A DNA stretch of 64,000 bases, taken from Comamonas sp. lk. GTDB taxonomy: Bacteria > Pseudomonadota > Gammaproteobacteria > Burkholderiales > Burkholderiaceae_C. Shown one piece after another: positions 8,364-17,911 of this stretch; the stretch's first letter is position 1, and every line of letters begins with the position of its first letter. Location: contig CAMELV010000001.1 of the NCBI GenBank assembly GCA_945925985.1, forward strand, positions 124,001-188,000, written 5' to 3'. The notes beneath the pieces are model-generated. The model was not told where the DNA came from. It was given only the letters and a program-made list of their open reading frames with translations, and ran no database searches. A program made the translations under genes and the position numbers.

Positions 8364-9069
8364 AGTGTCGATCTTGCCACTGGCCCTGTATGCGCAGCGG
8401 TACAAAGCGGGCGAACATCGATTCTGAAAAGTACTGATGCTGCGCAGCCGACTTGATAGCCTCCCAATGCGGTCCAGTGCGTGCGTAAGCATCCATCGCT
8501 GAGAGACTATCCCAAATGGTAAACGTGGCCTGGCGCAGAAACGGCGCTTCGCCCAGCCCCACGGCGAGCTGAATCCCGGGGGTGCTTTTTAAAGCGCTTT
8601 GAGCTGGCGGGGCATGCTGCCAGAAGGCGGCCGCCTTGCGCACATGAATCGATGCCCGCGTGAGGGCAGCAATTGGGCCGCCTTGAGGCGGTTGCGCCAA
8701 AGTGACGTCGAGCGCCGTGCCATCCCAGCTGCCGCGACAAGACCAACATGCCAGCTCAACGATACACAGTTCTCGCGCGCGCTGTCGGTAGGCTTGGACG
8801 ATCTCGGATTTTTCAATGAAGTTGTGGGCCGCCCGAGCGGTGTGGAAGACCACGAACAAGCCTTGGCGAGAGCTGCTTGGGCGCAAGCCAAAACCGCCAC
8901 CTTCGCCACTTCCCAGGACCTTGGCAAAGCGCACGCCATCGACCGCCATCAGTGATTGCGGCCCTTTGACAATCCGCGCCCAACCCCATAACCGCGATAC
9001 CGACGCAATGTCCGCCAACACCAACACGATGGTTTGGCCGCTGTCCGTTGACTGTTGCGCTGCTTCCAT
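8356..9069 (-). CDS. crtA: Spheroidene monooxygenase
   Basis: CrtA introduces the C-2 keto group of spheroidene to give spheroidenone when oxygen is present; 237 aa, normal family length. Recognisable features are the N-terminal VLVLADI segment, a central DVTLAQPPQGGPIAALTRAS region and the C-terminal GEAPFLRQATFTIWDS and SESMFARFVP blocks. It is the first gene after the puf terminator on this strand and overlaps crtD by 8 bp. Its presence indicates that the organism can make the ketocarotenoid associated with growth in air. Confidence 0.92.
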   Translation of the reverse strand: MEAAQQSTDSGQTIVLVLADIASVSRLWGWARIVKGPQSLMAVDGVRFAKVLGSGEGGGFGLRPSSSRQGLFVVFHTARAAHNFIEKSEIVQAYRQRARELCIVELACWSCRGSWDGTALDVTLAQPPQGGPIAALTRASIHVRKAAAFWQHAPPAQSALKSTPGIQLAVGLGEAPFLRQATFTIWDSLSAMDAYARTGPHWEAIKSAAQHQYFSESMFARFVPLRIQGQWQDRHYG

Positions 9070-9080
9070 GGGGCATCTTA

Positions 9081-9116
9081 AATAAAAAAGGCCTCCACCG
9101 CAGCGAGTGGAGGCCT
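9081..9116 (-). terminator. Rho-independent terminator after pufC
   Basis: A 10-bp perfect inverted repeat (AGGCCTCCAC at 9089-9098 and GTGGAGGCCT at 9107-9116, 8-nt loop) lies between the pufC stop and the crtA start. On the - strand it is followed by a run of six T (A run at 9084-9089). It should end most puf transcripts, while read-through or a separate promoter would serve crtADC. Confidence 0.9.
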
Positions 9117-9131
9117 ATAGGCGAACCGGTT

Positions 9132-10160
9132 CTAGGGCTTTGCCAAAGCTTGCAGCTCTGGGAAATTCTTGGCCATGGGCGCGCCATAGAGCGGTTTGTA
9201 TGCGCCCTGGTGGCAGGTGGTGCAATTCACTTTGGCGACGTCACCCTTAGGTCCAAGCCGCTCCGGAGGGAAGGTCTTGGTCAGGGGTGTCATGTAATCA
9301 TTATTCAGATCACGCGCCATGCGAATCCCATACCAAGACGTGACCCGCTGGGGCCGCGACTCCTCCCAAGACTGAAAGTTACGGGTGTTGTGGCAGTAGG
9401 TGCAGTTCACGCCCAGCGACTCCGACATATGCGACATGAGAGAGTAAGTGTGCTCGGTCTGCTTGATTGACGCTCTATTGGCACTTTTCCCGATACCGGC
9501 CATGGCCTCAGTGCCATTGACCCGGATCGGCGCAGCGTCCTTCAGGTAGGGGGTGAATGGGTCAAAAGGCAGGGAACTCAGACCGGCCTGTGTGGTTGCA
9601 ATATTCTGCCCTGCCAGATCGCCCAGTGCACCGCCGGCATATTTGCGGTCTTTAGGGGCAAACCAGACGTTGGTCGGAATATTGTTGCCCCGGTGGCAGG
9701 TGTAGCAAGTGACACCCGTCTCCGCCACGTGAGTCTTCCAGTCTTGGTTGACGCGCTGTGTCATTTGAATCATTCGCCGCGCGACCACCTTGGTGTACTT
9801 GGTGTCTTCTGCAAAATTCTGGACATTGTGGCAATAAGCACAGCCCGCGTCAGGGGACACCCATTGGGTGATGGCGGCCATGTGTCGGTTGAACTGCGAG
9901 ACGCTGAGGTCTCCCAGAACCTGGACATTTTTGTACACCTCGCTGGCTTTAGGGCCGTCGCTGGAAGCGGCCTCAGCTGCCTCAGGAGCCTGGTTCAAGG
10001 CGGCTTGCTTAAGCAAAGTGCGTGGGTTGTAAATCTGTTCCATGCCGGTACCGCGGAAACCGGTTTGCACGGTTTCAATCGGCGGCCGCTCGCAGCCACC
10101 GAGCAAGCCCAACACCATCGGCGCAATCAACAGAAGCGGAATTTTGAAAAAGCTTTTCAT
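9132..10160 (-). CDS. pufC: Photosynthetic reaction centre tetraheme cytochrome c subunit
   Basis: Periplasmic tetraheme cytochrome that re-reduces the special pair. It is a 342-aa lipoprotein: an N-terminal signal peptide ends in a lipobox with Cys at residue 23 (LLGGC). Four CxxCH heme-binding motifs are seen at about residues 107 (CAYCH), 152 (CYTCH), 253 (CTYCH) and 313 (CTTCH). An Ala/Glu-rich linker follows the lipid anchor. The start ATG overlaps the pufM stop (ATGA), indicating coupled translation with the reaction-centre subunits. Confidence 0.97.
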   Translation of the reverse strand: MKSFFKIPLLLIAPMVLGLLGGCERPPIETVQTGFRGTGMEQIYNPRTLLKQAALNQAPEAAEAASSDGPKASEVYKNVQVLGDLSVSQFNRHMAAITQWVSPDAGCAYCHNVQNFAEDTKYTKVVARRMIQMTQRVNQDWKTHVAETGVTCYTCHRGNNIPTNVWFAPKDRKYAGGALGDLAGQNIATTQAGLSSLPFDPFTPYLKDAAPIRVNGTEAMAGIGKSANRASIKQTEHTYSLMSHMSESLGVNCTYCHNTRNFQSWEESRPQRVTSWYGIRMARDLNNDYMTPLTKTFPPERLGPKGDVAKVNCTTCHQGAYKPLYGAPMAKNFPELQALAKP

Positions 10161-11131
10161 GGTTTGACTCCCATCAGTGCTGGATCAACCACCGCTGGCC
10201 CAACCAGGGGATAAGCGGGAACGACATGGTGTTTGACAGACCACAGGTACCAGTTGTCCACCACTGTCCCGGTGAGCAGGATACCAATGCCGCCGACCAA
10301 GGGGCACAAGACTGCGAACCACCAAGCCCAGCGGTGAATGGATTCCATCGTGGCATTGAAACCCATGGTCCAGCGCCAGAACAAGGCCGCCCGCTCGGAC
10401 GCCGTGCCACGGTCAACGATTTGTTCAATTTCGCGCTCACCACCGTAACGGCTTACCGCCAGGATGGTTGCACCGTGCATGGCAAACAAGAGCACTGAGC
10501 CGTAGAGGAAGACGATGGACAAAGCGTGGAACGGGTTGTAGAACAGATTCCCATACCGCAGTGATATCGCAGATGTCCAGTCAAGGTGCGGGAAGATGCC
10601 AAACGGTACTGCCTCAGACCAACTGCCCATCATGACGGGTCGGAAGAAGCCGCAGACCAGGTACAACCAGATGGCCGCAGCAAACGCCCAGGCCACATGG
10701 GTACCCAAGCCAAGCTGCCTGGCACGCCGGTAGGTGCGAGCCCACCACAGCAAAATAGACACAGTAAGCATGAAACCAGTGATCAACCACCAACCACCTT
10801 GGTTGAGCGGCGGAATACTCAGCCCATAGGCGGGTGCTGGAGGTTCCAGGGCCAGCCAGAACAACTGGCGCACCATTTGGATGGGGTTCCAGTCCACGGA
10901 TGCCAGCATGTTCAGTCCGATGATGTTGAACGCCGCGATGCCGAAGATCAGTGACGCCACCCCCAAGGTGCCCAGGTAGACCGGGCCAATCTGGGCATTG
11001 CCGATACGCCCAAGCAGGTGGAATAAAAAGGGCGTGCCCAGGCGCTTTTCGTCGCCGCGTGGCAAGTCCACGCCGTGGTGCAAGGGGCCAACCGGCTGCA
11101 CCGAGGTAAATAAGTTTTGATATTGAGCCAT
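10157..11131 (-). CDS. pufM: Photosynthetic reaction centre M subunit
   Basis: Core transmembrane subunit that binds bacteriochlorophylls, bacteriopheophytin, the primary quinone and the non-heme iron, together with PufL. The 324-aa sequence shows the family's N-terminal [16 protein letters not shown] and conserved blocks such as [22 protein letters not shown] and the C-terminal [15 protein letters not shown]. It starts 18 bp after the pufL stop, with GGAG ahead of the ATG. Length and motifs are normal for a quinone-type (type II) reaction centre. Confidence 0.97.
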   Translation of the reverse strand: MAQYQNLFTSVQPVGPLHHGVDLPRGDEKRLGTPFLFHLLGRIGNAQIGPVYLGTLGVASLIFGIAAFNIIGLNMLASVDWNPIQMVRQLFWLALEPPAPAYGLSIPPLNQGGWWLITGFMLTVSILLWWARTYRRARQLGLGTHVAWAFAAAIWLYLVCGFFRPVMMGSWSEAVPFGIFPHLDWTSAISLRYGNLFYNPFHALSIVFLYGSVLLFAMHGATILAVSRYGGEREIEQIVDRGTASERAALFWRWTMGFNATMESIHRWAWWFAVLCPLVGGIGILLTGTVVDNWYLWSVKHHVVPAYPLVGPAVVDPALMGVKP

Positions 11132-11149
11132 GTCATTTACTCCGTCTTA

Positions 11150-11977
11150 TCAGGTCCGCCAGATCGGCATATTCAGCCACCAACCCCACCATTCGGGCCA
11201 GGCGCCAGTCCAAAAAGGACCACTGACCACGATGCAGACAATACCGAACCAGACCCCGGCCAGTGCCAGGAACAGGCCTAGGCGGTGAATGCCTAGGGTG
11301 CCGACCGAGTAGCCGATCAGGTCGCGGAAGAACGTGTCCTCATGCTCCGGTGACTTGACCACCTTGCCTTTGCCGGGGTTGGTCGCCGACAGCACCAAGC
11401 CGCCATGCATCGAAAGCGCGAGTACCGTGGCAAAGAACAGGGTTACCGCGATCATGTGCCATGGGTTGTAGTGGAAGTGGAGGTATTGGTAGGCCGTATT
11501 GCTGACCCAGTCAAGGTGGCTGTAGATGCCATACGGGAACGCATGTCCCCAAGCACCCATCAGCACCGGTCGGATCACTTGCAGGCTGACGTAGGCAAGA
11601 ATCGCCATGCTAAAGGCGACTGGGACGTGCAGTCCCATGCCCAATTTGCGGCAGATCTCAACCTCGCGAAGCGCCCATGAGACAAATGAACCGATCGCGC
11701 AGACCGTGATCAACTGCCATAAGCCACCCTCCATCATTGGCGCGAAGCGCAGCCCGTAAGCGATATCGGGCGGCGCGATATTGATTTGCCAGATGTTCCA
11801 GGTCGGCCCCATCGCCGCGCCCCAAAGAATCATCATGGTTCCAGAAAGTGCGAAAAACATCGTCGTGATTCCAAAGAATCCGACATAGAACGGGCCGACC
11901 CAAAAATCAAACAGGTCGCCGCCGAACAGAGTTCCACCGCGCACACGGTATTTACGTTCAAAACTTAGCATGGCCAT
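11150..11977 (-). CDS. pufL: Photosynthetic reaction centre L subunit
   Basis: Core reaction-centre subunit (275 aa). It starts with the diagnostic [20 protein letters not shown] and contains [31 protein letters not shown] and the Trp-rich C-terminus. GGAGG sits about 8 nt upstream of the ATG at 11977; a second ATG two codons later is less well placed. A hairpin with a T run precedes it in the pufA-pufL gap, which likely lowers L/M expression relative to the antenna genes. Confidence 0.97.
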   Translation of the reverse strand: MAMLSFERKYRVRGGTLFGGDLFDFWVGPFYVGFFGITTMFFALSGTMMILWGAAMGPTWNIWQINIAPPDIAYGLRFAPMMEGGLWQLITVCAIGSFVSWALREVEICRKLGMGLHVPVAFSMAILAYVSLQVIRPVLMGAWGHAFPYGIYSHLDWVSNTAYQYLHFHYNPWHMIAVTLFFATVLALSMHGGLVLSATNPGKGKVVKSPEHEDTFFRDLIGYSVGTLGIHRLGLFLALAGVWFGIVCIVVSGPFWTGAWPEWWGWWLNMPIWRT

Positions 11978-12035
11978 ACTTACATCCTCCGACCTACATT
12001 CGGTCTAACAGGTCCCAGCGCGGCGAGGGTCAATG

Positions 12036-12084
12036 GTTAAAAAAAGAGACAGACGCATCGTTGTTGTTGAGCAAGTTGCGTCTG
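12036..12084 (-). terminator. Intercistronic hairpin between pufA and pufL
   Basis: An 8-bp perfect inverted repeat, CAGACGCA (12050-12057) and TGCGTCTG (12077-12084), is followed on the - strand by TCTC and a run of seven T. By analogy with the Rhodobacter puf operon, such an element causes partial termination and/or protects the upstream pufBA message, giving many LH1 subunits per reaction centre. The structure is seen directly; the role is inferred. Confidence 0.7.
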
Positions 12085-12107
12085 CCGGAATAGCGGCCAA
12101 TTAGCCG

Positions 12108-12296
12108 TTACTTTTGCGGCAAAGCCGCGTTTTGTGCAGCCTTCGCGGCCTTGACCGTGTCGGGATGCCAGCTGTTGATGTTGTAACGATCGCCACTGAT
12201 TTGAATCAGGTGGATGGTCGTCGATATGAACGCAATCATTAACCCGGTCAAAACGATTGCCTTGCGAGGGTCGATCGCACGCCAAATGCGCCACAT
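12108..12296 (-). CDS. pufA: Light-harvesting LH1 alpha chain
   Basis: 62-aa antenna polypeptide. MWRIWRAIDPRKAIVLTG at the N-terminus is the LH1-alpha signature, followed by one transmembrane helix carrying the bacteriochlorophyll-ligating His in TTIHLIQI and then an Ala/Lys-rich tail. AAGGA lies 9 nt upstream of the ATG. Unusually, it is separated from pufB by another small gene rather than by the normal short gap. Confidence 0.93.
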   Translation of the reverse strand: MWRIWRAIDPRKAIVLTGLMIAFISTTIHLIQISGDRYNINSWHPDTVKAAKAAQNAALPQK

Positions 12297-12312
12297 AGGA
12301 GTTTCCTTTTAC

Positions 12313-12537
12313 TTAGTTCAAGTGAGAAATTACGGTATAGACAGCAGATTTCACGCCGACCAAGACGGTCGTCGCTCCCTCCGCCCCGGGTAGCCAGGTG
12401 CGCCAATTCAGTGCCAGCAACTGTCCAACCACAGCGAGCGCCATGAAAACAAAAAAGATCATGACGAACATCGTCCGACAGCCATTGAGGTGGTTGTCCG
12501 AGATGAACGACGGATCACTTTGAATTGTGTGGGCCAT
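12313..12537 (-). CDS. Single-span protein encoded between pufB and pufA (orf74)
   Basis: 74-aa protein with a strong Shine-Dalgarno (GGAGGT, about 5 nt before ATG 12537), 23 bp after pufB and 16 bp before pufA. It has a short polar N-terminus (SDPSFISDNHLNG), one hydrophobic helix (MFVMIFFVFMALAVVGQLLAL, about residues 24-44), then NWRTWLPGAEG and an amphipathic C-terminus (VGVKSAVYTVISHLN). The helix has no His, so it is unlikely to be an ordinary alpha or beta chain. Size and architecture recall accessory core proteins such as PufX, but I see no convincing alignment. A structural or assembly role in the RC-LH1 core is inferred from the operon position. Confidence 0.8.
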   Translation of the reverse strand: MAHTIQSDPSFISDNHLNGCRTMFVMIFFVFMALAVVGQLLALNWRTWLPGAEGATTVLVGVKSAVYTVISHLN

Positions 12538-12560
12538 AAATACCTCCAGATCGGTTCTTT

Positions 12561-12704
12561 TTAGAACCAGGGACGCCATATCCACACCAGGCTGTGGGCG
12601 AAGAAAGCGCCTACAGCCCACAACAGGTAGCCCTGTACGAAGTACTTGTGGAACTCTTGGGCTTCTTCGTCTGATATCCCTGAGGGGTTAGCTGCTTCAG
12701 TCAT
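12561..12704 (-). CDS. pufB: Light-harvesting LH1 beta chain
   Basis: 47-aa antenna polypeptide with the LH1-beta pattern: GISDEEAQEFHKYFVQGYLL, then a transmembrane helix with the BChl-binding His in FFAHSLVWIWRPWF. ATG 12704 is chosen because AGAGAGG lies about 9 nt upstream and the N-terminus fits the family; the frame is open further upstream without homology. It begins the antenna/reaction-centre part of the operon, 145 bp after bchZ. Confidence 0.95.
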   Translation of the reverse strand: MTEAANPSGISDEEAQEFHKYFVQGYLLWAVGAFFAHSLVWIWRPWF

Positions 12705-12849
12705 AGTTTGTGCCTCTCTCAAAATGCCTTGCGGCGACTCCCTGCACCTGGGTAGGTACAGGACGGACTGCAGCAGCAGGGATGCCGCTGCAGGTAAACC
12801 CCCGGACAAGCCGGAGGATTGACCGGGCTAACGAAGGCTGCAGCGTCGC
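12705..12849 (-). other. bchZ-pufB intergenic region with inverted repeats
   Basis: 145 bp without a credible gene; no pufQ-like ORF is present. It contains an inverted repeat CTGCAGC (12768-12774) / GCTGCAG (12787-12793) and a second short one around 12803-12816. Such structures could separate the bchZ message from the antenna message or flank a puf promoter. I could not identify a convincing -35/-10 pair. Confidence 0.5.
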
Positions 12850-14316
12850 TCATGCGGCGACTCCAGCATTTGTCTTCCCGAACAATTCGATAAACCTTGC
12901 CGCTTCAACCTGGGAGCGGCCGGACTCGCGTGCATCGCGTTCAGCTTGGTCACGCATGCGCTTGGCTGCCGAGATACGCACCAGCACGGGCTGTTGCTCC
13001 AGCAGGTCCTCCATGTGACGGTGTGCTTCCGGTTCCCATGGAATGGTGGATTCGGTCGCTGCTCGCCCCGGGCTGGCTTCAATCTTGTCCATCTCGGTGC
13101 CCAGAGGCAGGATGTGAAACAACGCATCAAACAGAGCGTTGCAAAATTCCTGGATGATGTAAGTGGCGCCTGCGTAGCCCATGAATGGCGTGCCGGTATG
13201 GCGCCGGATGATGGGCAACGGGAAGCTCGCCGGGATAAAGCTGGTCTTCATCATTCCGCCACCGCCACACTCGGCCAGGTAGATGCGTTCGTTGTAACTG
13301 CCGTACAGCACCAATGGCGTTTTCTCTGTGACCAATTTGCGCACTTCGGCGTTGTCGGTCTTGGCGCCGGCCAGTCTGGCAATCGCAAAGTTGCAGGGCA
13401 GACCCATCTCGTCTTCAAGGAAATGCCGGATGCCCCTGGTGTAGGTTTCGTTGGCCACCACGCCGAAGTTGGCAGTGCCAAAAAAGTCCTGTGTGACTGA
13501 GCGCCACAGGTCCCAGATCGGCTTGATCGTGCTGTGCTTTTCGCGCTCAATGAAGGGCTCTGGGTCCAGGCCCAGCAATTCACCCAGCGAGCGCAGGAAT
13601 TTGGTGGTGCTGTGCAATCCGATCGGCGCTTGCAGGTAGGGCCGCTCCAGTGCCTCGCACAGCATGCGGCCGAACTCGCGGTACATACAGATGTTCACAT
13701 CGGCCTCGACCAGGCGAGAGACATCGGCCAGATGGCTGCCAAGCGGGAACACCATGTTGACTTCGGCGCCAATACCCTGGACCAGCCGCCGAATTTCGGC
13801 CAGATCGCTGGGACTGTTGAAGGTGCCATAGCTTGGGCCGATGATGTTCACCCGTGGCCGCTCGCCTTCCTTGCGTTCGCGTTTTGGGACGTGGCGCAGA
13901 CCGTATTGCTGCCACAACCAAAACATCGCACGATTGGCGCATTGCCACTGGTCCTCGTCGATGGTGCGTGGCAAAAAGCGCTGAAGGTTGGTGCCCTCGG
14001 GCGTCACGCCGCCACCGATCATTTCGGCAATAGAGCCAGTGACCACGACGGACGGTAAATCTGGGTCCAATGCTGCGTGGGCTCGGCGCATGGCGCCTTC
14101 GGTGCCCTCGCGCCCGAGTTGTTCTTCGGCCAAGCCGGTCACGACGATGGGTAACTCGTGTGGCGGCAGCGCGTCGGTATAGTGCAGCACGGACGTGACC
14201 GGCAGGTTTTCGCAGCCGACTGGGCCGTCGATAACCACCTGCAGGCCCTTGATGGCGGCGAACACGTACACCGCCCCCCAGTAGCCACCAGCGCGATCGT
14301 GGTCAAGAACTAGCAT
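12850..14316 (-). CDS. bchZ: Chlorophyllide a reductase subunit Z
   Basis: Catalytic subunit (488 aa) of the nitrogenase-like chlorophyllide reductase that reduces ring B during bacteriochlorophyll a synthesis. It begins [20 protein letters not shown] and includes the conserved [22 protein letters not shown] segment with a cluster Cys, and [14 protein letters not shown]. The start overlaps the bchY stop as TGATG. It forms a heterotetramer with BchY that receives electrons from BchX. Confidence 0.96.
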   Translation of the reverse strand: MLVLDHDRAGGYWGAVYVFAAIKGLQVVIDGPVGCENLPVTSVLHYTDALPPHELPIVVTGLAEEQLGREGTEGAMRRAHAALDPDLPSVVVTGSIAEMIGGGVTPEGTNLQRFLPRTIDEDQWQCANRAMFWLWQQYGLRHVPKRERKEGERPRVNIIGPSYGTFNSPSDLAEIRRLVQGIGAEVNMVFPLGSHLADVSRLVEADVNICMYREFGRMLCEALERPYLQAPIGLHSTTKFLRSLGELLGLDPEPFIEREKHSTIKPIWDLWRSVTQDFFGTANFGVVANETYTRGIRHFLEDEMGLPCNFAIARLAGAKTDNAEVRKLVTEKTPLVLYGSYNERIYLAECGGGGMMKTSFIPASFPLPIIRRHTGTPFMGYAGATYIIQEFCNALFDALFHILPLGTEMDKIEASPGRAATESTIPWEPEAHRHMEDLLEQQPVLVRISAAKRMRDQAERDARESGRSQVEAARFIELFGKTNAGVAA

Positions 14317-15884
14317 CAGATCATCGCCTCTGCTTTGCGTTTCTTGGCTTGCTTTTCCAGCAGGCGACGCGTTTCGGCTTTGAATTCGGGCCGGTCTTGG
14401 GGGATGCCTTGCGCGCTCTCCCAGACGCCGGCTGAAGGTCCGCTGCCTGTTTCGCCAAAGAAGGCCTTCATCTCGGCAAAGCGGAACTTGTTGGCGATCG
14501 CGCCATTGATGACCTGCGCCAGTGATCCTGCGCCCGCCGGGCCCATCAGGGGGCGGGCCGAAATCAGGTTGGTGAAGTACAGGCTGGGGATGCTGAGTTC
14601 TTTGGCGGCCTGGACCACGGGTGTGGTTCCTATGGCCAGATCCGGTTGCCACTCGTGCATGGCAGCCAGGTCTTGCTCCAGTGAGGCCCGGTATTGCACG
14701 TGGACGCCGTGGGATTCCAGCCATTCGCAATCGGACTTGCTCCAGGGTGTGCGTGGGCATGCCGTACCGACGTAGCGCAAGTCGGCGCCGCTCTCAACCA
14801 GCAGGCGCGCCACCAGCAACTCAGAGCCCTCATAGCCGCTCAGGGTAATGCGGCCCTTGATGGGCATGCGGGCAAGGCCGCCTTTGATGGCCGGTAGCAT
14901 GATGTTTTTCACCATGTCGATCTTGGCTTGCGGCACATTCGCCACAGTGCCAATGGCTTGCAGCCAGGCTTCGGTGCCGTCGTGACCGACCGGGGCTGAA
15001 CCGACAATGGGACGCCCGGCATGCTCGAATTCACGAATGCTGGCGGTGTAAAACGGGTGGATGGCTGCTACTGCGGCGCAGTCCAGCGCGGCATACAGTT
15101 CTCGCCACTCACGGGTCGGCACCACTGGCCCGGCCGCGATGCCCATGGGCTCCAACATGCGCCCGATGATCACAGGGTCGGCTGGGAACATCTCGCCCAG
15201 CAATGTAATGGTGGGCTTGTCCGAGCGACCGGTCCGCGGCGCCTGCACCGGGCCAGCCATGATTTCCTCGCGGGCATATTTCAGCATCGCACCGGCCAGC
15301 ACATCTTTGGCCTCGGCATGGGTTGGCACGCCAAAGCCCGGGACATCAATGCCGATGATGCGCACCCCGTTGATGTCCTTGGGCAGCAGTTGCAGTGGCA
15401 CGCCACTGGCGGTAGGTACGCACAGATTGATGATGACGATGGCGTCGTAGTTGGCTGGGTCGGCCTGGTTGTAGACCGACTCCCGAATGTCTTCAAACAG
15501 TTTGCCGGTGACCAGGCTTTCTGAGTTGAAGGGGACATAGCCGACGCTGCGCTTGGCACCGTAAAAATGTGATGTGAATGTCAGGCCGTACACGCAGCAG
15601 GCTGAACCCGACAAAATGGTCGCAGTGCGGCGCATGCGCAGTCCCACCCGCAGGGCGCCGAAGGCGGGGCACATGCTTTGGGGCTGGTCGTGCGGTCCAG
15701 CGGCGGGTGATACCGGGTAGTCTTTGGCGTACTGAGCCAGAACCTCAGACTTGCCGGAGGCCTTAGCCGCAGCCAGCATTTTTTCGCCACCAGCGTGGCA
15801 GCCCATGCCATCACCCTCGATGGCGGTGCTCACGCCGGCAGGCGCTTGCGCCGACGCACTGAGGATAGGGATAGTTTTGCTCAT
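14316..15884 (-). CDS. bchY: Chlorophyllide a reductase subunit Y
   Basis: 522-aa partner of BchZ, nitrogenase NifD/E-like. Cys-containing conserved blocks are visible: [39 protein letters not shown] and [12 protein letters not shown]. The start at ATG 15884 ([11 protein letters not shown]) gives a 17-bp gap to bchX. Together with BchX and BchZ it makes the complex complete in this window. Confidence 0.96.
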   Translation of the reverse strand: MSKTIPILSASAQAPAGVSTAIEGDGMGCHAGGEKMLAAAKASGKSEVLAQYAKDYPVSPAAGPHDQPQSMCPAFGALRVGLRMRRTATILSGSACCVYGLTFTSHFYGAKRSVGYVPFNSESLVTGKLFEDIRESVYNQADPANYDAIVIINLCVPTASGVPLQLLPKDINGVRIIGIDVPGFGVPTHAEAKDVLAGAMLKYAREEIMAGPVQAPRTGRSDKPTITLLGEMFPADPVIIGRMLEPMGIAAGPVVPTREWRELYAALDCAAVAAIHPFYTASIREFEHAGRPIVGSAPVGHDGTEAWLQAIGTVANVPQAKIDMVKNIMLPAIKGGLARMPIKGRITLSGYEGSELLVARLLVESGADLRYVGTACPRTPWSKSDCEWLESHGVHVQYRASLEQDLAAMHEWQPDLAIGTTPVVQAAKELSIPSLYFTNLISARPLMGPAGAGSLAQVINGAIANKFRFAEMKAFFGETGSGPSAGVWESAQGIPQDRPEFKAETRRLLEKQAKKRKAEAMI

Positions 15885-15903
15885 GGCTGCCGTTATTTCG
15901 AGT

Positions 15904-16917
15904 TCAGACTTCGTCGTACACGACTTCAAGCGTCGGCTTGTTGTTTTCGGTGCGGCCGCACATGTCAAATTGCGTGGCGGGTTCAAGCACCACGTCACGA
16001 CCAACCGCTGAGGCGGCGAAAAGGCCGAGCAGTTGGTCTTGTGTCATTGGCTTGGGGCGAACCGGTTGCGAGGTGGCGACGTTGGCGGCCAACTCGCTGA
16101 ACATGGGACCCCAGACCGAGTCCGGCCGACCTATGATTTCGTAACTGGCACTTTTGCGCCGAATGTCTTCGTTGGCCGGAATGGTGGACAGCACCGGGAT
16201 GCCGACGTGGGCGGCAAAGTTGGCGGCCTCGCCCGTGCCGTCGTCGCGGTTGATGACCATACCCGCCACGCCGACGTTGCCGCCGAGTTTGCGGAAGTAC
16301 TCCACAGCCGAGCAGACATTGTTGGCCACATACAGCGATTGCAGGTCATTGCTGGCCACCACAATCACCTTTTGGCACATGTCGCGGGCAATGGGCAAGC
16401 CGAAGCCGCCGCACACCACGTCGCCCAGAAAGTCCAGCAAGACATAGTCGAAGCCCCACTCATGGAAGCCCAGTTTTTCGAGCAGTTCGAAGCCGTGAAT
16501 GATGCCGCGACCACCGCAGCCGCGCCCGACCTCTGGGCCACCGAGTTCCATGGCGTAGACGCCATCGCGCTTGAAGCAGACATCGCCAATCGCGACAGCT
16601 TCGCCCGCGAGCTTCTTTTTGGATGACGTTTCGATGATGGTGGGGCAGGCCCGGCCGCCAAACAACAGGCTGGTGGTGTCGCTCTTGGGGTCGCAACCGA
16701 TCAGCAGCACCTTTTTGCCCTGCTGCGCCATCATGTAACTCAGGTTGGCCAGCGTGAAGCTTTTTCCAATGCCGCCTTTGCCATAAATGGCAATGATCTG
16801 GGTTTCTTTGGTGACCTCGGATGTGGACACCGGTGACGGTTCTATGGCCGCTTCCGTGCGCAAGATATCGCGCATGAAATTGACAGTTGCTTCTGCGGGT
16901 ATTGTGCTGGCGCTCAT
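15904..16917 (-). CDS. bchX: Chlorophyllide a reductase iron protein subunit X
   Basis: NifH-like homodimeric ATPase (337 aa) that passes electrons to BchYZ. It carries a P-loop GKGGIGKS at about residues 46-53, a GCDPKSDTT switch and Cys ligands for the bridging 4Fe-4S cluster in GRGCGGRG and VVCGGFGLP. ATG 16917 is preferred over an ATG five codons upstream because it overlaps the bchC stop as ATGA. Oxygen sensitivity is expected from the family. Confidence 0.96.
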   Translation of the reverse strand: MSASTIPAEATVNFMRDILRTEAAIEPSPVSTSEVTKETQIIAIYGKGGIGKSFTLANLSYMMAQQGKKVLLIGCDPKSDTTSLLFGGRACPTIIETSSKKKLAGEAVAIGDVCFKRDGVYAMELGGPEVGRGCGGRGIIHGFELLEKLGFHEWGFDYVLLDFLGDVVCGGFGLPIARDMCQKVIVVASNDLQSLYVANNVCSAVEYFRKLGGNVGVAGMVINRDDGTGEAANFAAHVGIPVLSTIPANEDIRRKSASYEIIGRPDSVWGPMFSELAANVATSQPVRPKPMTQDQLLGLFAASAVGRDVVLEPATQFDMCGRTENNKPTLEVVYDEV

Positions 16918-17852
16918 ACGGTGTGTTTCCAATCAAGAACCATCTTCAAACAATCGGCATCGCCAAAGGCGGTGCGGTAAGCTGCATCGGCCTGTGTGGC
17001 GTCGTGGCTGTGGGTGATCAGGCCGTCAAGTGACAGGCGCCCATCACCGGCCAGCGCAATCACAGCGGCAAGGTCGGGTGGCGACCATTGCGCGGCGATC
17101 CGGATGCGTGCTTCGCGCATAAAGGCCGGAGGGAAGACAAAAGACAGTGGTGCGTCGTAAAAACCAGCCAAGACCACTTCGCCACCAGGTGCCAGGCGGC
17201 TGATCAGGTCATCGAGCAGGGCGCCAACGCCGCTAACGTCGCAAATGCATTTGTAGTTGCGGCGGCTGTCGTCGGATGGGTCAATCACCTCGTAACCCAC
17301 CGCGCCGGTGCGCCGTGCCGGGTTGGTGTCCCAAACCACAGGCTTTGTGCCAGCCAATAGGGCCAGGCGGGCAATCATGCGGCCCAGCACGCCGTGTCCC
17401 ACGATCAGGTCAGGCTGTTGGGTACCTGGTGCGCTGTGCGCGTGGTAGGCGGTGGCTGCCAGTGCAAACAGCACACCGCGTTCGGCCAGGGATTCTTCAA
17501 TGGGCATGGCCCGAGTTGAAGGAACGACCAGCCGCGAGGCCGATCCGCCAAACAAGTTGCGTGCCTCTTGGAAGCATTGCGAGCCTGGGACGTAGACCCG
17601 GCTGCCAACCGCCACCGTGGCTTGATCCCCGGCGGCGACAACGCGGCCAACGGTTTCATAACCTGGGACCAGCGGATAGCCCATGCCCGGGAATGTGGGC
17701 ATGCTGCCTTCCCACAACAGGCGCTCGGTACCCGTACTGATGCCGCTGAATTCCACCTGAACTTGCACGTCGGTTGCGCCCATGTCGGGTAACGCCAACC
17801 CCTTGATTGCCAAGGATTTGGGTTGTTGAAAAACGATCGCGCTAGCTTGCAT
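16914..17852 (-). CDS. bchC: Bacteriochlorophyllide a dehydrogenase
   Basis: Zinc-independent medium-chain dehydrogenase family member (312 aa) that oxidises the C3 hydroxyethyl group to acetyl (3-hydroxyethyl bacteriochlorophyllide a dehydrogenase). It includes EFSGISTGTERLLWEGSMP, the YPLVPGYETVGRVV segment and the nucleotide-binding region LIVGHGVLGRMIARL. It starts just downstream of a PpsR/CrtJ-type site and ends overlapping bchX by four bases, so bchCXYZ form one translationally linked set. Confidence 0.95.
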   Translation of the reverse strand: MQASAIVFQQPKSLAIKGLALPDMGATDVQVQVEFSGISTGTERLLWEGSMPTFPGMGYPLVPGYETVGRVVAAGDQATVAVGSRVYVPGSQCFQEARNLFGGSASRLVVPSTRAMPIEESLAERGVLFALAATAYHAHSAPGTQQPDLIVGHGVLGRMIARLALLAGTKPVVWDTNPARRTGAVGYEVIDPSDDSRRNYKCICDVSGVGALLDDLISRLAPGGEVVLAGFYDAPLSFVFPPAFMREARIRIAAQWSPPDLAAVIALAGDGRLSLDGLITHSHDATQADAAYRTAFGDADCLKMVLDWKHTV

Positions 17853-17867
17853 GGCTGTATATTGAAC

Positions 17868-17899
17868 TTGACAGTTTTAAATGTCAATAAATATTTACA
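17868..17899 (-). promoter_or_regulatory. PpsR/CrtJ-type operator and likely bchC promoter
   Basis: Between crtF and bchC, an exact TGT-N12-ACA sequence spans 17882-17899. It overlaps a second inverted repeat TTGACA-N8-TGTCAA at 17868-17887. On the - strand the shared TTGACA fits a sigma-70 -35 element for bchC. An operator overlapping the bchC -35 box is the arrangement known for CrtJ in Rhodobacter; here it would allow aerobic/light repression of bchCXYZ and the downstream puf genes. Confidence 0.75.
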
Positions 17900-17911
17900 T
17901 CATCTCAGAGT

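Noticed and set aside
12705..12809. In-frame extension of pufB (34 extra residues) or a hidden pufQ
   Set aside because: No homology or ribosome site for the extension, and no hydrophobic PufQ-like peptide in any frame of the gap.
14317..14760. Long N-terminal extension of the bchZ frame into bchY
   Set aside because: The upstream part is Arg/Gly/Pro-rich reading across bchY in another frame; [14 protein letters not shown] is the normal BchZ start and has a TGATG junction.
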